The notes beneath the pieces are model-generated. The model searched no databases, was not told where the DNA came from, and saw nothing but the letters and a program-made list of their open reading frames with translations. The position numbers and the translations under genes were made by a program. A stretch of 64,000 bases of DNA from Kordia sp965224175 (lineage in GTDB: Bacteria; Bacteroidota; Bacteroidia; Flavobacteriales; Flavobacteriaceae), in contig NZ_OZ245041.1 in NCBI RefSeq assembly GCF_965224175.1, positions 3,782,001-3,846,000 on the forward strand, given 5' to 3'. This document shows positions 43,312 through 52,546 of the stretch, piece after piece. Every line of letters begins with the position of its first letter. The stretch's first letter is position 1.

Positions 43312-44157
43312 ATGGCAATCTTGTATAAAGTAAAAGTTGATACTATCAGTATAGAAACCAAAACATTGATAGTGCAGATAGAATCGTTTCACCCAGATGC
43401 AATGAATTTTAGCGAGAACTTAGGCTTTGCTATGAAAATTTTATATGATTCTGCTAAGTCAAAATCTACCTTGTCAAAATTTATCGATCATGAATGTACG
43501 ATGTCAGAAACATGGATGCAAAACAATGTGAAAGGATTTATTTCTAATTGTAAATTGATAGAAGTTCGTACACCAGAAATAGAAGAACTTATGGATAATG
43601 GTTCATACTTATATTGGTTTGGAGAAACAAATCAGGCAAACGCAAAAATAAGTATTACGGTTACAAATACTGCTTGGATTGAACATTTATCTATTGCATC
43701 AAATTGGGGAAGTACTGCATATGATACTGTAGTTGACTACAAAGATCGCGAACCTATTAATCCAGTTATTGATGCTAATTCTTTTTCTGTAGATTATAAA
43801 AATAGTGGCGGTTGGATTCCTGTAAATGGACAATCTATAAAAGAATATTCTTCAAGTTGGCCTGTATTGTATATGCCTAAATACAGTGAAAAATCATACA
43901 GACGGATCAGAAAAATATCGTATAAAAATTTAACTCCTAAAATCATAGAAGAATTACTATTCAAAACAGTTTTTATTTTGGAACGAACAGGAAATAAATA
44001 CTTTGGTACACTTGTTCCTTACGGAGAAAATTTTGGAATGCTATACTTAAAAAGTGATCAAGAAGCCGATTTTTATCTTAAATACAAAGCCGATATTGTA
44101 ACAATAGGTATCGCTGAGTTTAATACAAACGACCCTGCCAAAGTAAAAATAATCTAA
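43312..44157 (+). CDS. Hypothetical protein
   Basis: A 281 aa protein I do not recognise. No signal peptide or membrane helix; soluble with mixed content. Notable strings are a DHECTMSETWMQNNVKGFISNC region (in part: CTMSETWMQNN) near residue 62, TAWIEHLSIASNWGSTAYD near 123, and RRIRKISYKNLTPKIIEELL near 205. It starts 40 bp after the lipoprotein gene, so it may be in that transcript. Length and clean frame support coding. Confidence 0.65.
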   Translation: MAILYKVKVDTISIETKTLIVQIESFHPDAMNFSENLGFAMKILYDSAKSKSTLSKFIDHECTMSETWMQNNVKGFISNCKLIEVRTPEIEELMDNGSYLYWFGETNQANAKISITVTNTAWIEHLSIASNWGSTAYDTVVDYKDREPINPVIDANSFSVDYKNSGGWIPVNGQSIKEYSSSWPVLYMPKYSEKSYRRIRKISYKNLTPKIIEELLFKTVFILERTGNKYFGTLVPYGENFGMLYLKSDQEADFYLKYKADIVTIGIAEFNTNDPAKVKII

Positions 44158-44279
44158 AATAAAATTTGTAGGGCTAAACTATTTGTAAACTACTTTTTAC
44201 AAGATTTTCAGTAAAGAACTTAGCTTCGTAATACATAACTTAAATTCATTCTAAATAGACTTCAAAAGAAGGTTTAAAA

Positions 44280-44311
44280 TTTGTAGACCTTCAGTGCACG
44301 CCGTATATTTG
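44280..44311 (+). promoter_or_regulatory. Bacteroidota-type promoter of the sdh operon
   Basis: TTTG (44280-44283), a 20-bp spacer and TATATTTG (44304-44311) match the TTTG-N19/20-TAnnTTTG consensus of the primary sigma factor in this phylum. It is 28 bp upstream of the sdhC start. Confidence 0.75.
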
Positions 44312-44338
44312 TGAAACAAATAATTAATCACAATTATA

Positions 44339-44998
44339 ATGAGCGGAATTTTAAATTCTTCGATTGGAAGAAAGTTTGCAATGGCACTTTCAGCACTCTT
44401 CCTAATGTTTTTTCTTTTACAACATTTTGCAATAAACATTCTTTCTGTGTTTAGTCCTGATGCTTTCAATGAAGCGTCACACTTCATGGGAACGTTTTGG
44501 GCAGTACAGTTTATCCTTCAACCAGTTCTAATTATTGGAATCATATTCCACTTTACAATGGGAATTATTTTAGAGTTGAAAAACCGTAAAGCGCGCCAAG
44601 TTAGTTATGCAAAAAATAACGGAAATGCGAACTCTTCTTGGATGAGTAGAAACATGATTTGGACAGGACTTCTTATTGAAGCATTTCTTATCGTACACAT
44701 GTCTCAACTTTGGTGGCATGAAATGATGGTAAAATATATCAATCCTGTTAAAGAAGATCCAACACGTTATTATGAAGAGTTGGTAGCGCATTTTGAAAGT
44801 CCAGTAATTGTGGGAATATATGTAGTAGCATTTGTATTCTTAGCATTACATTTATTACACGGTTTCAATTCGGCTTTCCAATCAATTGGAGCGAATAACA
44901 AATACACAAAAGCATTAAAAGGGATAAGCAAAGTATATTCTATTGGAATTCCAGCAGGATTTGTTTTCATCGCATTATACCATCACTTAGCACACTAA
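44339..44998 (+). CDS. sdhC: Succinate dehydrogenase/fumarate reductase cytochrome b subunit
   Basis: A 219 aa five-helix membrane anchor of the single-subunit, di-haem type used by Bacteroidota (as in B. subtilis and Wolinella). It binds menaquinone and two haems b and docks the SdhAB head in the inner membrane. Helices carry candidate haem His in LLQHFAI, IIFHFTM, LIVHMSQLWWHE, LALHLLHG and LYHHLAH. It is the first gene of sdhCAB, 16 bp before sdhA, with a consensus promoter upstream. No separate SdhD is present, as expected. Confidence 0.93.
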   Translation: MSGILNSSIGRKFAMALSALFLMFFLLQHFAINILSVFSPDAFNEASHFMGTFWAVQFILQPVLIIGIIFHFTMGIILELKNRKARQVSYAKNNGNANSSWMSRNMIWTGLLIEAFLIVHMSQLWWHEMMVKYINPVKEDPTRYYEELVAHFESPVIVGIYVVAFVFLALHLLHGFNSAFQSIGANNKYTKALKGISKVYSIGIPAGFVFIALYHHLAH

Positions 44999-45014
44999 AA
45001 AACTTATCATAACT

Positions 45015-47012
45015 ATGGCTTTAGATTCAAAAATACCTCAAGGACCACTAGCAGATAAGTGGACAAAGCATAAAAATACAATCAATCTTGTAAACCCGGC
45101 TAACAAACGTCTTATTGATGTAATTGTAGTTGGTACAGGACTCGCAGGTGGGTCTGCGGCAGCGACATTAGCTGAATTAGGATACAATGTAAAAGCATTT
45201 TGCTTTCAAGATTCTCCACGTCGTGCGCACTCAATTGCAGCACAAGGAGGAATCAACGCAGCAAAAAATTATCAAGGAGATGGAGATTCAACATACCGCT
45301 TATTTTATGATACAGTAAAAGGTGGAGATTATCGTTCGCGTGAAGCAAACGTATATCGTTTGGCTGAGGTTTCTGCAAACATCATTGACCAATGTGTGGC
45401 ACAAGGAGTTCCTTTTGCGCGTGATTATGGAGGATTGTTAGACAACCGTTCATTTGGTGGAGTATTAGTATCTCGTACATTTTACGCAAAAGGACAAACA
45501 GGACAACAATTATTACTAGGAGCTTATTCTGCGATGAACCGTCAAATTGGTCGTGGAAAAATCAAAATGTACAATCGTCACGAAATGTTAGACGTTGTTA
45601 TTGTTGATGGAAAAGCAAGAGGAATTATAGCTCGTAACCTAGTTACAGGAGAAATAGAAAGACATTCAGCACATGCGGTTGTATTAGGAACAGGTGGATA
45701 TGGAAACGTATTCTTCTTATCAACAAACGCTATGGGAAGTAATGTTACGGCAGCATGGAAAGCACACAAACGCGGAGCGTATTTTGCTAACCCTTGTTAT
45801 ACACAAATTCACCCAACATGTATTCCAGTTTCTGGAGATCATCAATCAAAATTAACGTTAATGTCTGAATCATTACGTAATGATGGTCGTATTTGGGTAC
45901 CAAAAAATAAAAAAGATGTTGAAGCGATTCGTAACAAAACGTTGAAGCCAACAGATCTTAAAGAAGAAGATAGAGATTACTACTTAGAACGTCGTTATCC
46001 AGCTTTCGGAAACTTAGTTCCACGTGATGTTGCCTCACGTGCAGCCAAAGAACGTTGTGATGCTGGTTTTGGTGTAAACGCAACTGGAGAAGCTGTTTAT
46101 TTAGATTTTGCTTCTGCAATACAACGTTACGGAAAAGAACAAGCGCACATTAAAGGACTCAATGAGAACGATGCTGCTTTAGTGAAGAAGCTAGGACAAG
46201 AAGTTGTAAAAAATAAATATGGAAACCTATTCCAAATGTATGAGAAGATCGTAGATGAAAATCCATACGAAACACCAATGATGATTTATCCAGCGGTACA
46301 TTATACAATGGGAGGAATTTGGGTAGATTACAATTTGCAAACTACAGTTCCTGGATTATATGCCATCGGAGAAGCAAACTTCTCAGATCACGGAGCCAAC
46401 CGTTTAGGAGCTTCTGCTTTAATGCAAGGATTAGCTGATGGATATTTCGTATTACCATATACAATAGGAGATTTCTTAGCAAATGATATTCGTACAGGAC
46501 CAATTTCTACTGAGTCAAAAGAATTTGATGCTGCTGAGAAAAATGTAAGAGAATCAATAGACAAATTAATCAACAATAACGGTACAAAACCAGTTGATTA
46601 CTTCCACAAGAAATTAGGAAAAATTATGTGGAACAAATGTGGAATGGCTCGTAATGAAAAAGATTTGAAATCTGCAATTACAGAAATCTCTGAATTAAGA
46701 GCAGAATTTTACAAAGATGTTCGTGTGCCAGGTGAAGCTAATGAATTCAATGAAGAATTGGCAAAAGCAGGTCGTGTAGCTGACTTTTTAGAGTTAGGAG
46801 AGTTGTTTGCAAAAGATGCATTACAACGTGAAGAATCTGCAGGTGGACACTTTAGAGATGAATACCAAACAGCAGAAGGAGAAGCAATGCGCCGTAAAGA
46901 ATTCCAATATGTTTCTGCATGGGAATATAAAGGAGAACCCAAAGACGCTGTATTGCACCAAGAAGAGTTGAAGTACGAGAATATAGAAGTAAAAGAAAGA
47001 AGTTATAAATAG
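45015..47012 (+). CDS. sdhA: Succinate dehydrogenase/fumarate reductase flavoprotein subunit
   Basis: A 665 aa flavoprotein that oxidises succinate to fumarate (TCA cycle, complex II). The FAD site begins VIVVGTGLAGGSAAATLAELG (in part GTGLAGGSAA) near residue 36; the flavinylation His is in RRAHSIAAQGGINAAK near 75; the substrate loop HPTCIPVSGDHQSKL and NFSDHGANRLGASALMQG (in parts) are intact. Size fits the Bacteroidota B-type SQR. A C-terminal helical domain follows, ending KYENIEVKERSYK. It is followed by a 76-bp gap with a CTCAATA tandem repeat before sdhB. Confidence 0.96.
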   Translation: MALDSKIPQGPLADKWTKHKNTINLVNPANKRLIDVIVVGTGLAGGSAAATLAELGYNVKAFCFQDSPRRAHSIAAQGGINAAKNYQGDGDSTYRLFYDTVKGGDYRSREANVYRLAEVSANIIDQCVAQGVPFARDYGGLLDNRSFGGVLVSRTFYAKGQTGQQLLLGAYSAMNRQIGRGKIKMYNRHEMLDVVIVDGKARGIIARNLVTGEIERHSAHAVVLGTGGYGNVFFLSTNAMGSNVTAAWKAHKRGAYFANPCYTQIHPTCIPVSGDHQSKLTLMSESLRNDGRIWVPKNKKDVEAIRNKTLKPTDLKEEDRDYYLERRYPAFGNLVPRDVASRAAKERCDAGFGVNATGEAVYLDFASAIQRYGKEQAHIKGLNENDAALVKKLGQEVVKNKYGNLFQMYEKIVDENPYETPMMIYPAVHYTMGGIWVDYNLQTTVPGLYAIGEANFSDHGANRLGASALMQGLADGYFVLPYTIGDFLANDIRTGPISTESKEFDAAEKNVRESIDKLINNNGTKPVDYFHKKLGKIMWNKCGMARNEKDLKSAITEISELRAEFYKDVRVPGEANEFNEELAKAGRVADFLELGELFAKDALQREESAGGHFRDEYQTAEGEAMRRKEFQYVSAWEYKGEPKDAVLHQEELKYENIEVKERSYK

Positions 47013-47016
47013 ATGT

Positions 47017-47074
47017 CAGTATTGAGATATGAGATGTTAGAATGATAACTGCTCAATACTCAATACTCAATACT
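47017..47074 (+). repeat. CTCAATA microsatellite and inverted repeat between sdhA and sdhB
   Basis: CTCAATA occurs 3.3 times in tandem at 47052-47074. AGTATTGAG (47018) is the reverse complement of CTCAATACT, so the region can fold into alternative hairpins with any of the tandem copies. Confidence 0.75.
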
Positions 47075-47088
47075 AAAATCTAAATTTT

Positions 47089-47835
47089 ATGAATTTAACA
47101 TTAAAAATATGGCGTCAAAAAGGCGCAAACGATAAAGGAAAAATGGTTGATTATCAAATCAGCGATGTTTCTCCAGATATGTCTTTTCTTGAAATGTTAG
47201 ACGTTTTAAATAGCGAACTAATTACAAAAGGAGATGAGCCTGTTGCCTTTGATCATGATTGCCGTGAAGGAATTTGTGGAATGTGTTCTCTATATATAAA
47301 CGGAGAAGCGCACGGACCAGATCGTGGTGTTACAACCTGTCAATTGCACATGCGTAAATTTAAAGATGGCGATACTATCTATATTGAGCCGTTTAGAGCA
47401 AAAGCATTTCCTGTAATTAAAGATTTAGTAGTAGATAGAAGCGCTTTTGATCGTGTACAACATGCAGGAGGATTTATCTCTGTAAATACTTCAGGTAATA
47501 CTATTGACGCTAATGCAATTCCAGTAAACAAACACGATGCAGATACTGCTTTTGACGCAGCAACATGTATTGGGTGTGGAGCTTGTGTAGCAAGTTGTAA
47601 AAATTCAAGTGCGATGTTATTTGTTTCTGCAAAAGTATCTCAGTTTGCTTTATTGCCACAAGGACAAGTAGAAGCAACAGATCGTGTTATGAATATGGTT
47701 AACCAAATGGATGCGGAAGGATTCGGTAACTGTACCAATACAGGAGCATGTGAAGTAGAATGTCCGAAAGGAATTTCACTTGAAAATATTGCACGTATGA
47801 ATCGTGAGTATTTAAAAGCATCTTTCAAAGGATAA
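47089..47835 (+). CDS. sdhB: Succinate dehydrogenase/fumarate reductase iron-sulfur subunit
   Basis: A 248 aa iron-sulfur protein that carries electrons from FAD to the quinone site. The N-terminal plant-type ferredoxin domain has the 2Fe-2S Cys in DCREGICGMCSLY and TTCQLHM; the C-terminal domain has the 4Fe-4S motif CIGCGACVASCKN and the 3Fe-4S Cys CTNTGACEVECPKG. All cluster ligands are present. It is the last gene of sdhCAB and has a terminator 23 bp later. Confidence 0.96.
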   Translation: MNLTLKIWRQKGANDKGKMVDYQISDVSPDMSFLEMLDVLNSELITKGDEPVAFDHDCREGICGMCSLYINGEAHGPDRGVTTCQLHMRKFKDGDTIYIEPFRAKAFPVIKDLVVDRSAFDRVQHAGGFISVNTSGNTIDANAIPVNKHDADTAFDAATCIGCGACVASCKNSSAMLFVSAKVSQFALLPQGQVEATDRVMNMVNQMDAEGFGNCTNTGACEVECPKGISLENIARMNREYLKASFKG

Positions 47836-47858
47836 AAAAATTAAATACATACATATAT

Positions 47859-47890
47859 AAATCCCAAGTATAATCTGCTTGGGATTTTTT
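47859..47890 (+). terminator. Intrinsic terminator of the sdh operon
   Basis: A perfect stem AAATCCCAAG / CTTGGGATTT with a 9-nt loop and six T, 24 bp after the sdhB stop. Confidence 0.85.
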
Positions 47891-47914
47891 AATTATATTC
47901 ATCAAAAAAATACG

Positions 47915-48841
47915 ATGCTACGACCAAAACTTATTCTTCTAGTATGTTTATTGCTAACATTTAGTTGTAAATCACAAAAAGAAACCAAAGAAGAGAAGGC
48001 TAAAACGATACAAGTTGAAACCAAAGTAGCATACGACTTTACAGCTTCAACCTTATTAAAACATGTTAAAGAACTTTCTTCTGATGCATACGAAGGTCGT
48101 GAAACAGGAACTGCAGGAGCAATAAAAGCTAAAAACTATATCATAAGTGAATTTGAAAAGTTAGGCGTAAAACCATTAGGAAAAACCTTTGAACAGACAT
48201 TTCCATTACCTAAAAATAAAAACATTCAACAAGGTGAAAATATCTTAGGATTCATCAAAGGAAGTTTAAAATCAGAGGAATACATAGTAATATCTGCACA
48301 TTACGATCATGAAGGAATTAAAGGTGGAAAAATATACAATGGTGCAGACGATGATGCTTCTGGAATTAGCGCGTTGATCGCTTTTGCGGAATATTTCCAA
48401 AAATATCCACCAAAACATTCTGTCATACTAGCGGCTTTTGATGCAGAAGAAAAAGGACTGATTGGCTCGTATTATTTTGTTGAAAATTCAATTGTTCCTA
48501 AAACACAACTCAAGCTAAATATCAATATGGATATGATCAGCCGTAGCGATAAAAACGAGTTATATGTAGTAGGACCACAATACTATCCACAATACAAATC
48601 GCTTATAAAAAACACCAAAACAAGTGGAAATGTAAGCCTGAAAATTGGTCATAAAGAATGGACATTTGCAAGTGATCATGCTGGATTTCACAAGGCTAAA
48701 ATTCCATTTATTTATTTTGGTGTAGAAGATCATGAAGATTATCACAAGCCTACAGATGATTTTGAAAACATTCATCCAACCTTCTACACAAATGTAGTGC
48801 AGACAATTATCTCATTTTTTCAAATAGTTGACACAAAATAA
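47915..48841 (+). CDS. M28 family zinc aminopeptidase, lipoprotein
   Basis: A 308 aa envelope peptidase from ATG 47915 (MLRPKLILLVCLLLTFSC); the longer frame from 47879 begins inside the sdh terminator. Lipobox TFSC with Cys18. The M28 di-zinc site is complete: HYDH (about 131), GADDDASG, DAEEKGLIGS (catalytic Glu), NMDMISR and SDHAGFHKAKIPFIYFG. Such enzymes release N-terminal residues in the periplasm or at the surface. It has no close partner. Confidence 0.9.
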   Translation: MLRPKLILLVCLLLTFSCKSQKETKEEKAKTIQVETKVAYDFTASTLLKHVKELSSDAYEGRETGTAGAIKAKNYIISEFEKLGVKPLGKTFEQTFPLPKNKNIQQGENILGFIKGSLKSEEYIVISAHYDHEGIKGGKIYNGADDDASGISALIAFAEYFQKYPPKHSVILAAFDAEEKGLIGSYYFVENSIVPKTQLKLNINMDMISRSDKNELYVVGPQYYPQYKSLIKNTKTSGNVSLKIGHKEWTFASDHAGFHKAKIPFIYFGVEDHEDYHKPTDDFENIHPTFYTNVVQTIISFFQIVDTK

Positions 48842-48945
48842 GTGTAAGAAATCAAGGAGTTTAATATGTCAGCAATTTCATAAAAACAAAAGAAAGGTAG
48901 TTCTCATAAGTTAGCTTTTTTTGTGTTTTATGGTTGTATTTGTGT

Positions 48946-49013
48946 GTTCAGAACATTATATGGTGCGTTCAGAACATTTAATAAGCGACGGAGTGCTTTT
49001 CAAATTATATTTG
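48946..49013 (+). promoter_or_regulatory. LytTR-type direct repeats and promoter box
   Basis: GTTCAGAACATT is repeated exactly (48946 and 48967) at 21-bp pitch; TATATTTG (49006-49013), a perfect -7 box, follows 27 bp later. No -33 TTTG is seen, as for an activator-dependent promoter. The same repeat is upstream of 53387, on the other side of the kinase/LytTR pair at 50542-53269. Confidence 0.72.
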
Positions 49014-49051
49014 TGCCACTAACCTATTGAAAACACTCAAATCTTACAATA

Positions 49052-50377
49052 ATGAAACAAAAACTACTTTTTTTATCATGTGCACTCTGCACATACGTAT
49101 TAACAGCACAAGCTATATTTCCAGATACATTCGAGTTTCGAGGAATAAACTCCAATGCTCCTGATGTGGGTGTAGTACCTGCTCCAGGACCAAATCCTGC
49201 AGGTTTAGATGTAGCCGTTTTGCCAACATTAACCGGAAGACTAAGTGCGCCAGTATTGGTAGATTTAGACGGTGATGGTGATTTAGACATGGTTTCTGGC
49301 GCACAAGCTGCGGATGGAAAATTATTTTACTATGAAAATACAGGTTCTGCTACGGCACCAAATTGGGTGCAAACTGCACAGCCAGCATTAGATGCAGTTG
49401 CCATTGCTCCAGGAGGAAATAATGAAACAAAAGGTCAATTTATAGACATCGATGATGATGGAGATTATGATTTATTTTTGGCGACTAAAAATGATATAAA
49501 TCAATTTAACTTTAATGATATCCATTATTATGAAAATACGGGGTCAGCTACAGCGCCAAATTTTGTAGAATCTACGATTTCTGGAATATTAAATCAGAAT
49601 ATAGCAAACTTTCCAGGTCTTGGATTTGTCGATTTAGATAATGACGATGATTATGATATGGTAGGTATAGGAAGTGATTCCATATCATATCTTGAAAACA
49701 CAGGTAGTAAAATGGCACCAATGTTTGAACGTAGATTACATTTAGACAATCCTTGGGATATGAATACAGGTACAGGAATATTAGATCGTAACTGGCCACA
49801 CGGTGACATATTGGTAACGGTTCCTAATTTTGAGGATGTAGATCGTGATGGTGACTTTGATTTAATTGTGGGAACTGATACAGGAATTGTACGTTGGGTA
49901 GAGAATATTGGGACACCTACAGCACCAGATTATGGAACGTATGCATATCAAAATATGCCAGGAGATCTAGAAACTTTTGATTTCGGACAGTTTGCAACGA
50001 TTAGTTTTGGAGATGTAAATAATGATGGTGTATTAGATGCTATTATGGGAACATTTAGTCCAGGATACTTTGCTTGGTTTGAAGGTGTATTAACATCGCC
50101 ATTAAGTGTAGAAGAAGAAGCTTTGGCTGTGAACATAACGGTAAGTCCTAATCCTGTAAATGATTTATTGACGATACGGTTTGAAAGCAATCAAATCAAC
50201 AAAACAAATATTTCAATGTACAATATTGCTGGACAAATGGTATACGGAAGCAATAAACTTATTCAAAATGATAGAGCTGTAAAAATTGATGTCTCCAACT
50301 TAAAATCTGGATTGTATTTCCTAAAAATCACAAGTGATGATGATAAAACAATCGTCAAGAAAATTACTGTGAATTAA
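49052..50377 (+). CDS. Secreted FG-GAP/VCBS repeat protein, T9SS cargo
   Basis: A 441 aa secreted protein: signal peptide 1-19 (LTAQA), then calcium-loop propeller repeats (DLDGDGDLDMVSG, DIDDDGDYDLFLA, DLDNDDDYDMVGIG, DVDRDGDFDLIVG, DVNNDGVLDAIMG) of the FG-GAP/VCBS type with 'YYENTGSATAPNF' linkers. The last ~80 residues are a type A T9SS sorting domain (SPNPVNDLLTIRF ... KKITVN). It is probably a surface or released binding protein. Its promoter carries the GTTCAGAACATT repeat pair, so the adjacent LytTR regulator may switch it. Confidence 0.88.
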   Translation: MKQKLLFLSCALCTYVLTAQAIFPDTFEFRGINSNAPDVGVVPAPGPNPAGLDVAVLPTLTGRLSAPVLVDLDGDGDLDMVSGAQAADGKLFYYENTGSATAPNWVQTAQPALDAVAIAPGGNNETKGQFIDIDDDGDYDLFLATKNDINQFNFNDIHYYENTGSATAPNFVESTISGILNQNIANFPGLGFVDLDNDDDYDMVGIGSDSISYLENTGSKMAPMFERRLHLDNPWDMNTGTGILDRNWPHGDILVTVPNFEDVDRDGDFDLIVGTDTGIVRWVENIGTPTAPDYGTYAYQNMPGDLETFDFGQFATISFGDVNNDGVLDAIMGTFSPGYFAWFEGVLTSPLSVEEEALAVNITVSPNPVNDLLTIRFESNQINKTNISMYNIAGQMVYGSNKLIQNDRAVKIDVSNLKSGLYFLKITSDDDKTIVKKITVN

Positions 50378-50401
50378 AACATAGTGATTGAGATTTTTAT
50401 T

Positions 50402-50439
50402 AAAAAAGAGATTCACTTGTTTAGGGTGAATCTCTTTTT
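50402..50439 (+). terminator. Intrinsic terminator
   Basis: Stem AAAAAGAGATTCAC / GTGAATCTCTTTTT with a short loop and T tract, 25 bp after the FG-GAP gene. Confidence 0.85.
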
Positions 50440-50541
50440 CTGTTAAAATAAATAGTAATATTTTTATATCCTGGATAGTCAGTAAGACTTTTATAGTAAG
50501 AGTTAAAAAGATAAAAATAGACAGTATAAATTTTAAAATTT

Positions 50542-52539
50542 ATGAAACAAACGGTAATTTCTATGCGTTACATGCTTAAAAAACAATACGTTTATAAAGT
50601 AAGTATATTACTATGTTGTTTCATAATGACTACAAGTTGGTCTCAAAATACAGACTATACTTCTATCATTAAAATAGAAGATTATATACTAAACAATCAA
50701 AAAGATTCTGCTACATATTATATAGATTTACTCAAACAAAAAGAGAATCCTTATATACATACTTTAGAAGCGCTAGTTAATGACAAATCTCCTTCTTTTA
50801 ATCATTATTATTTGTTTTCAGCTAGGATCTATAAAAATTATTCAAAATCTAGAGATGTTAATTTTTTCAAATTTATTGAAGGTATTCCAATGCCAACTAA
50901 TAAGAAACTAATTAATATAGATTATGTATATATCAAATGGCTTTATATCTTAAGATTACTCGATATAGCTCAACTTGAAAAAGCTAGTGTCGAAAATGAA
51001 AAATTAGCGGATTATATAAATATGTATTCTCCAAGTGATCCAAATTATATAAGGTCTAAACTATTATTAGGTGCTCATGATATTATTATTAGTATCATTC
51101 AAAGAGATGAAAAAGGGAAAGCTGCTTGTATAAAAAATATAGCGTTAGCTAAGACAATTGGAGACAAAAAAATAGAAGCTTTATATCTAAGTTATTTATG
51201 TGACTTTTATGCATCTGATGGTAATGCAGGATTAGAATCCTATATAGCAACTGCTGAAAAAAGTATTGAAATAGAAAAAACTTTACCTGTTAAAACGGTT
51301 GTTTACGAATCTACAATGGAAAAACTAATAGATGGTTATTTATATTTAGGAGGTAAAAATAAAGAAGCGCTAGAGCTATTAGAGACGCTATATAGTTCTC
51401 TAGATTCTAGAGCTTTCAGTTATCCGTTATATGCCAATTTTCTTAGGAAAATAGATTCGTCAGACCCTATGAATCAAAAAATACTTCATCAGTTTGGAGT
51501 AGATAATATTATTGATTTTTGTAAAAAAATCGAAGAAGAGAGTGTCGGTGTACTAAACTCTAATAAGCTATACTATGTATTAAGTCAAAATTCAAAACTA
51601 CTTCGAAAAAGAGGTTTCTTGAATGAAGCAATAGCCTATATGACAAAATGTATAATGCTAAATCGAAAAATATATTCTGAGGATTTAGCAAATTCATTAT
51701 ATGATTATAAATCGAAGCAAGAAATAGAACGAAAAGAATTAGAAATTGAATACCAAAAAAACAAAGCAAATTTATACACAATTATAGTATTCATATTAGT
51801 ATTTGCTTTCATAATTTTAATGTACATCGTCTATAAAATGCTACAACAGGCAAAAGAGCTTAAGAAGAAAAATATTAAAATTGAAGAGCAAAGAGATGCA
51901 ATATTAAAAGAAGGAAAAGAAAAGGCATTATTGCTAAAAGAAGTACATCATAGAGTTAAAAATAATTTCCAAATTGTATCAAGCTTACTCGAATTGCAAA
52001 CCAAAGGAATACAAGATGAAAAAGCTTTAAACTTGGCAAATGATGGAAAAAATAGAGTAAAATCAATGGCGTTAATTCATCAAAAACTCTATCAAGATGA
52101 TACAGGATTAATTGACTTTGAAGAATACATACAAGCATTAGTCAAAGAATTATCATATGTATATGCTTCTGAGAAAAAAGTACAAACGAATATAAATGTA
52201 AAAAATAAGCAATTTGATGTTGATACTGCCATTCCACTAGGCTTAATCATAAACGAATTGATTACGAATGCTTACAAATATGCATTTGATGACGAAAAAG
52301 AAAATGAATTAAACATCTCCATCAATAAACTTGGAGGAGAAGAATACAAGTTGATCGTAGCTGATAATGGAGAAGGATTGGATGCATCTATCAACTTAGC
52401 CAAAGTTAAAAGCCTAGGATTACGTTTAGTAAAACGATTAACGAAACAATTACAAGGAAAATTTACCCTGAACAATACTGAAGGAGCCTCTTTTGAAATT
52501 ACCTTCAAAGACACTCAAAGAAGAGCATTATTAGACTAA
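50542..52539 (+). CDS. HisKA_2-type sensor histidine kinase with helical sensor
   Basis: A 665 aa kinase. A signal/anchor (YKVSILLCCFIMTTSWSQ) precedes a ~370-residue helical periplasmic part of TPR-like character (for example NKEALELLETLYSSL and GFLNEAIAYMTKCI), then a membrane helix at about 412-434, a coiled coil, the HisKA_2 box EVHHRVKNNFQIVSSLLELQ near 473 with the phospho-His, and a HATPase domain (IINELITNAYKYAF, SLGLRLVKRL). Start could also be at 50563 or 50572. It is 7 bp from its LytTR partner. The flanking genes with 21-bp repeats may be its regulon. Confidence 0.9.
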   Translation: MKQTVISMRYMLKKQYVYKVSILLCCFIMTTSWSQNTDYTSIIKIEDYILNNQKDSATYYIDLLKQKENPYIHTLEALVNDKSPSFNHYYLFSARIYKNYSKSRDVNFFKFIEGIPMPTNKKLINIDYVYIKWLYILRLLDIAQLEKASVENEKLADYINMYSPSDPNYIRSKLLLGAHDIIISIIQRDEKGKAACIKNIALAKTIGDKKIEALYLSYLCDFYASDGNAGLESYIATAEKSIEIEKTLPVKTVVYESTMEKLIDGYLYLGGKNKEALELLETLYSSLDSRAFSYPLYANFLRKIDSSDPMNQKILHQFGVDNIIDFCKKIEEESVGVLNSNKLYYVLSQNSKLLRKRGFLNEAIAYMTKCIMLNRKIYSEDLANSLYDYKSKQEIERKELEIEYQKNKANLYTIIVFILVFAFIILMYIVYKMLQQAKELKKKNIKIEEQRDAILKEGKEKALLLKEVHHRVKNNFQIVSSLLELQTKGIQDEKALNLANDGKNRVKSMALIHQKLYQDDTGLIDFEEYIQALVKELSYVYASEKKVQTNINVKNKQFDVDTAIPLGLIINELITNAYKYAFDDEKENELNISINKLGGEEYKLIVADNGEGLDASINLAKVKSLGLRLVKRLTKQLQGKFTLNNTEGASFEITFKDTQRRALLD

Positions 52540-52546
52540 CCATACC

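Noticed and set aside
47052..47074. CTCAATA tandem copies as a possible CRISPR-like array
   Set aside because: Seven-base units without spacers are a microsatellite; no CRISPR repeat, leader or cas gene is present.
50542..52539. Possible fusion of the HisKA_2 kinase with a separate TPR gene
   Set aside because: A single long frame with signal, helical part, membrane helix and kinase is the common layout in Bacteroidota; no break was seen.
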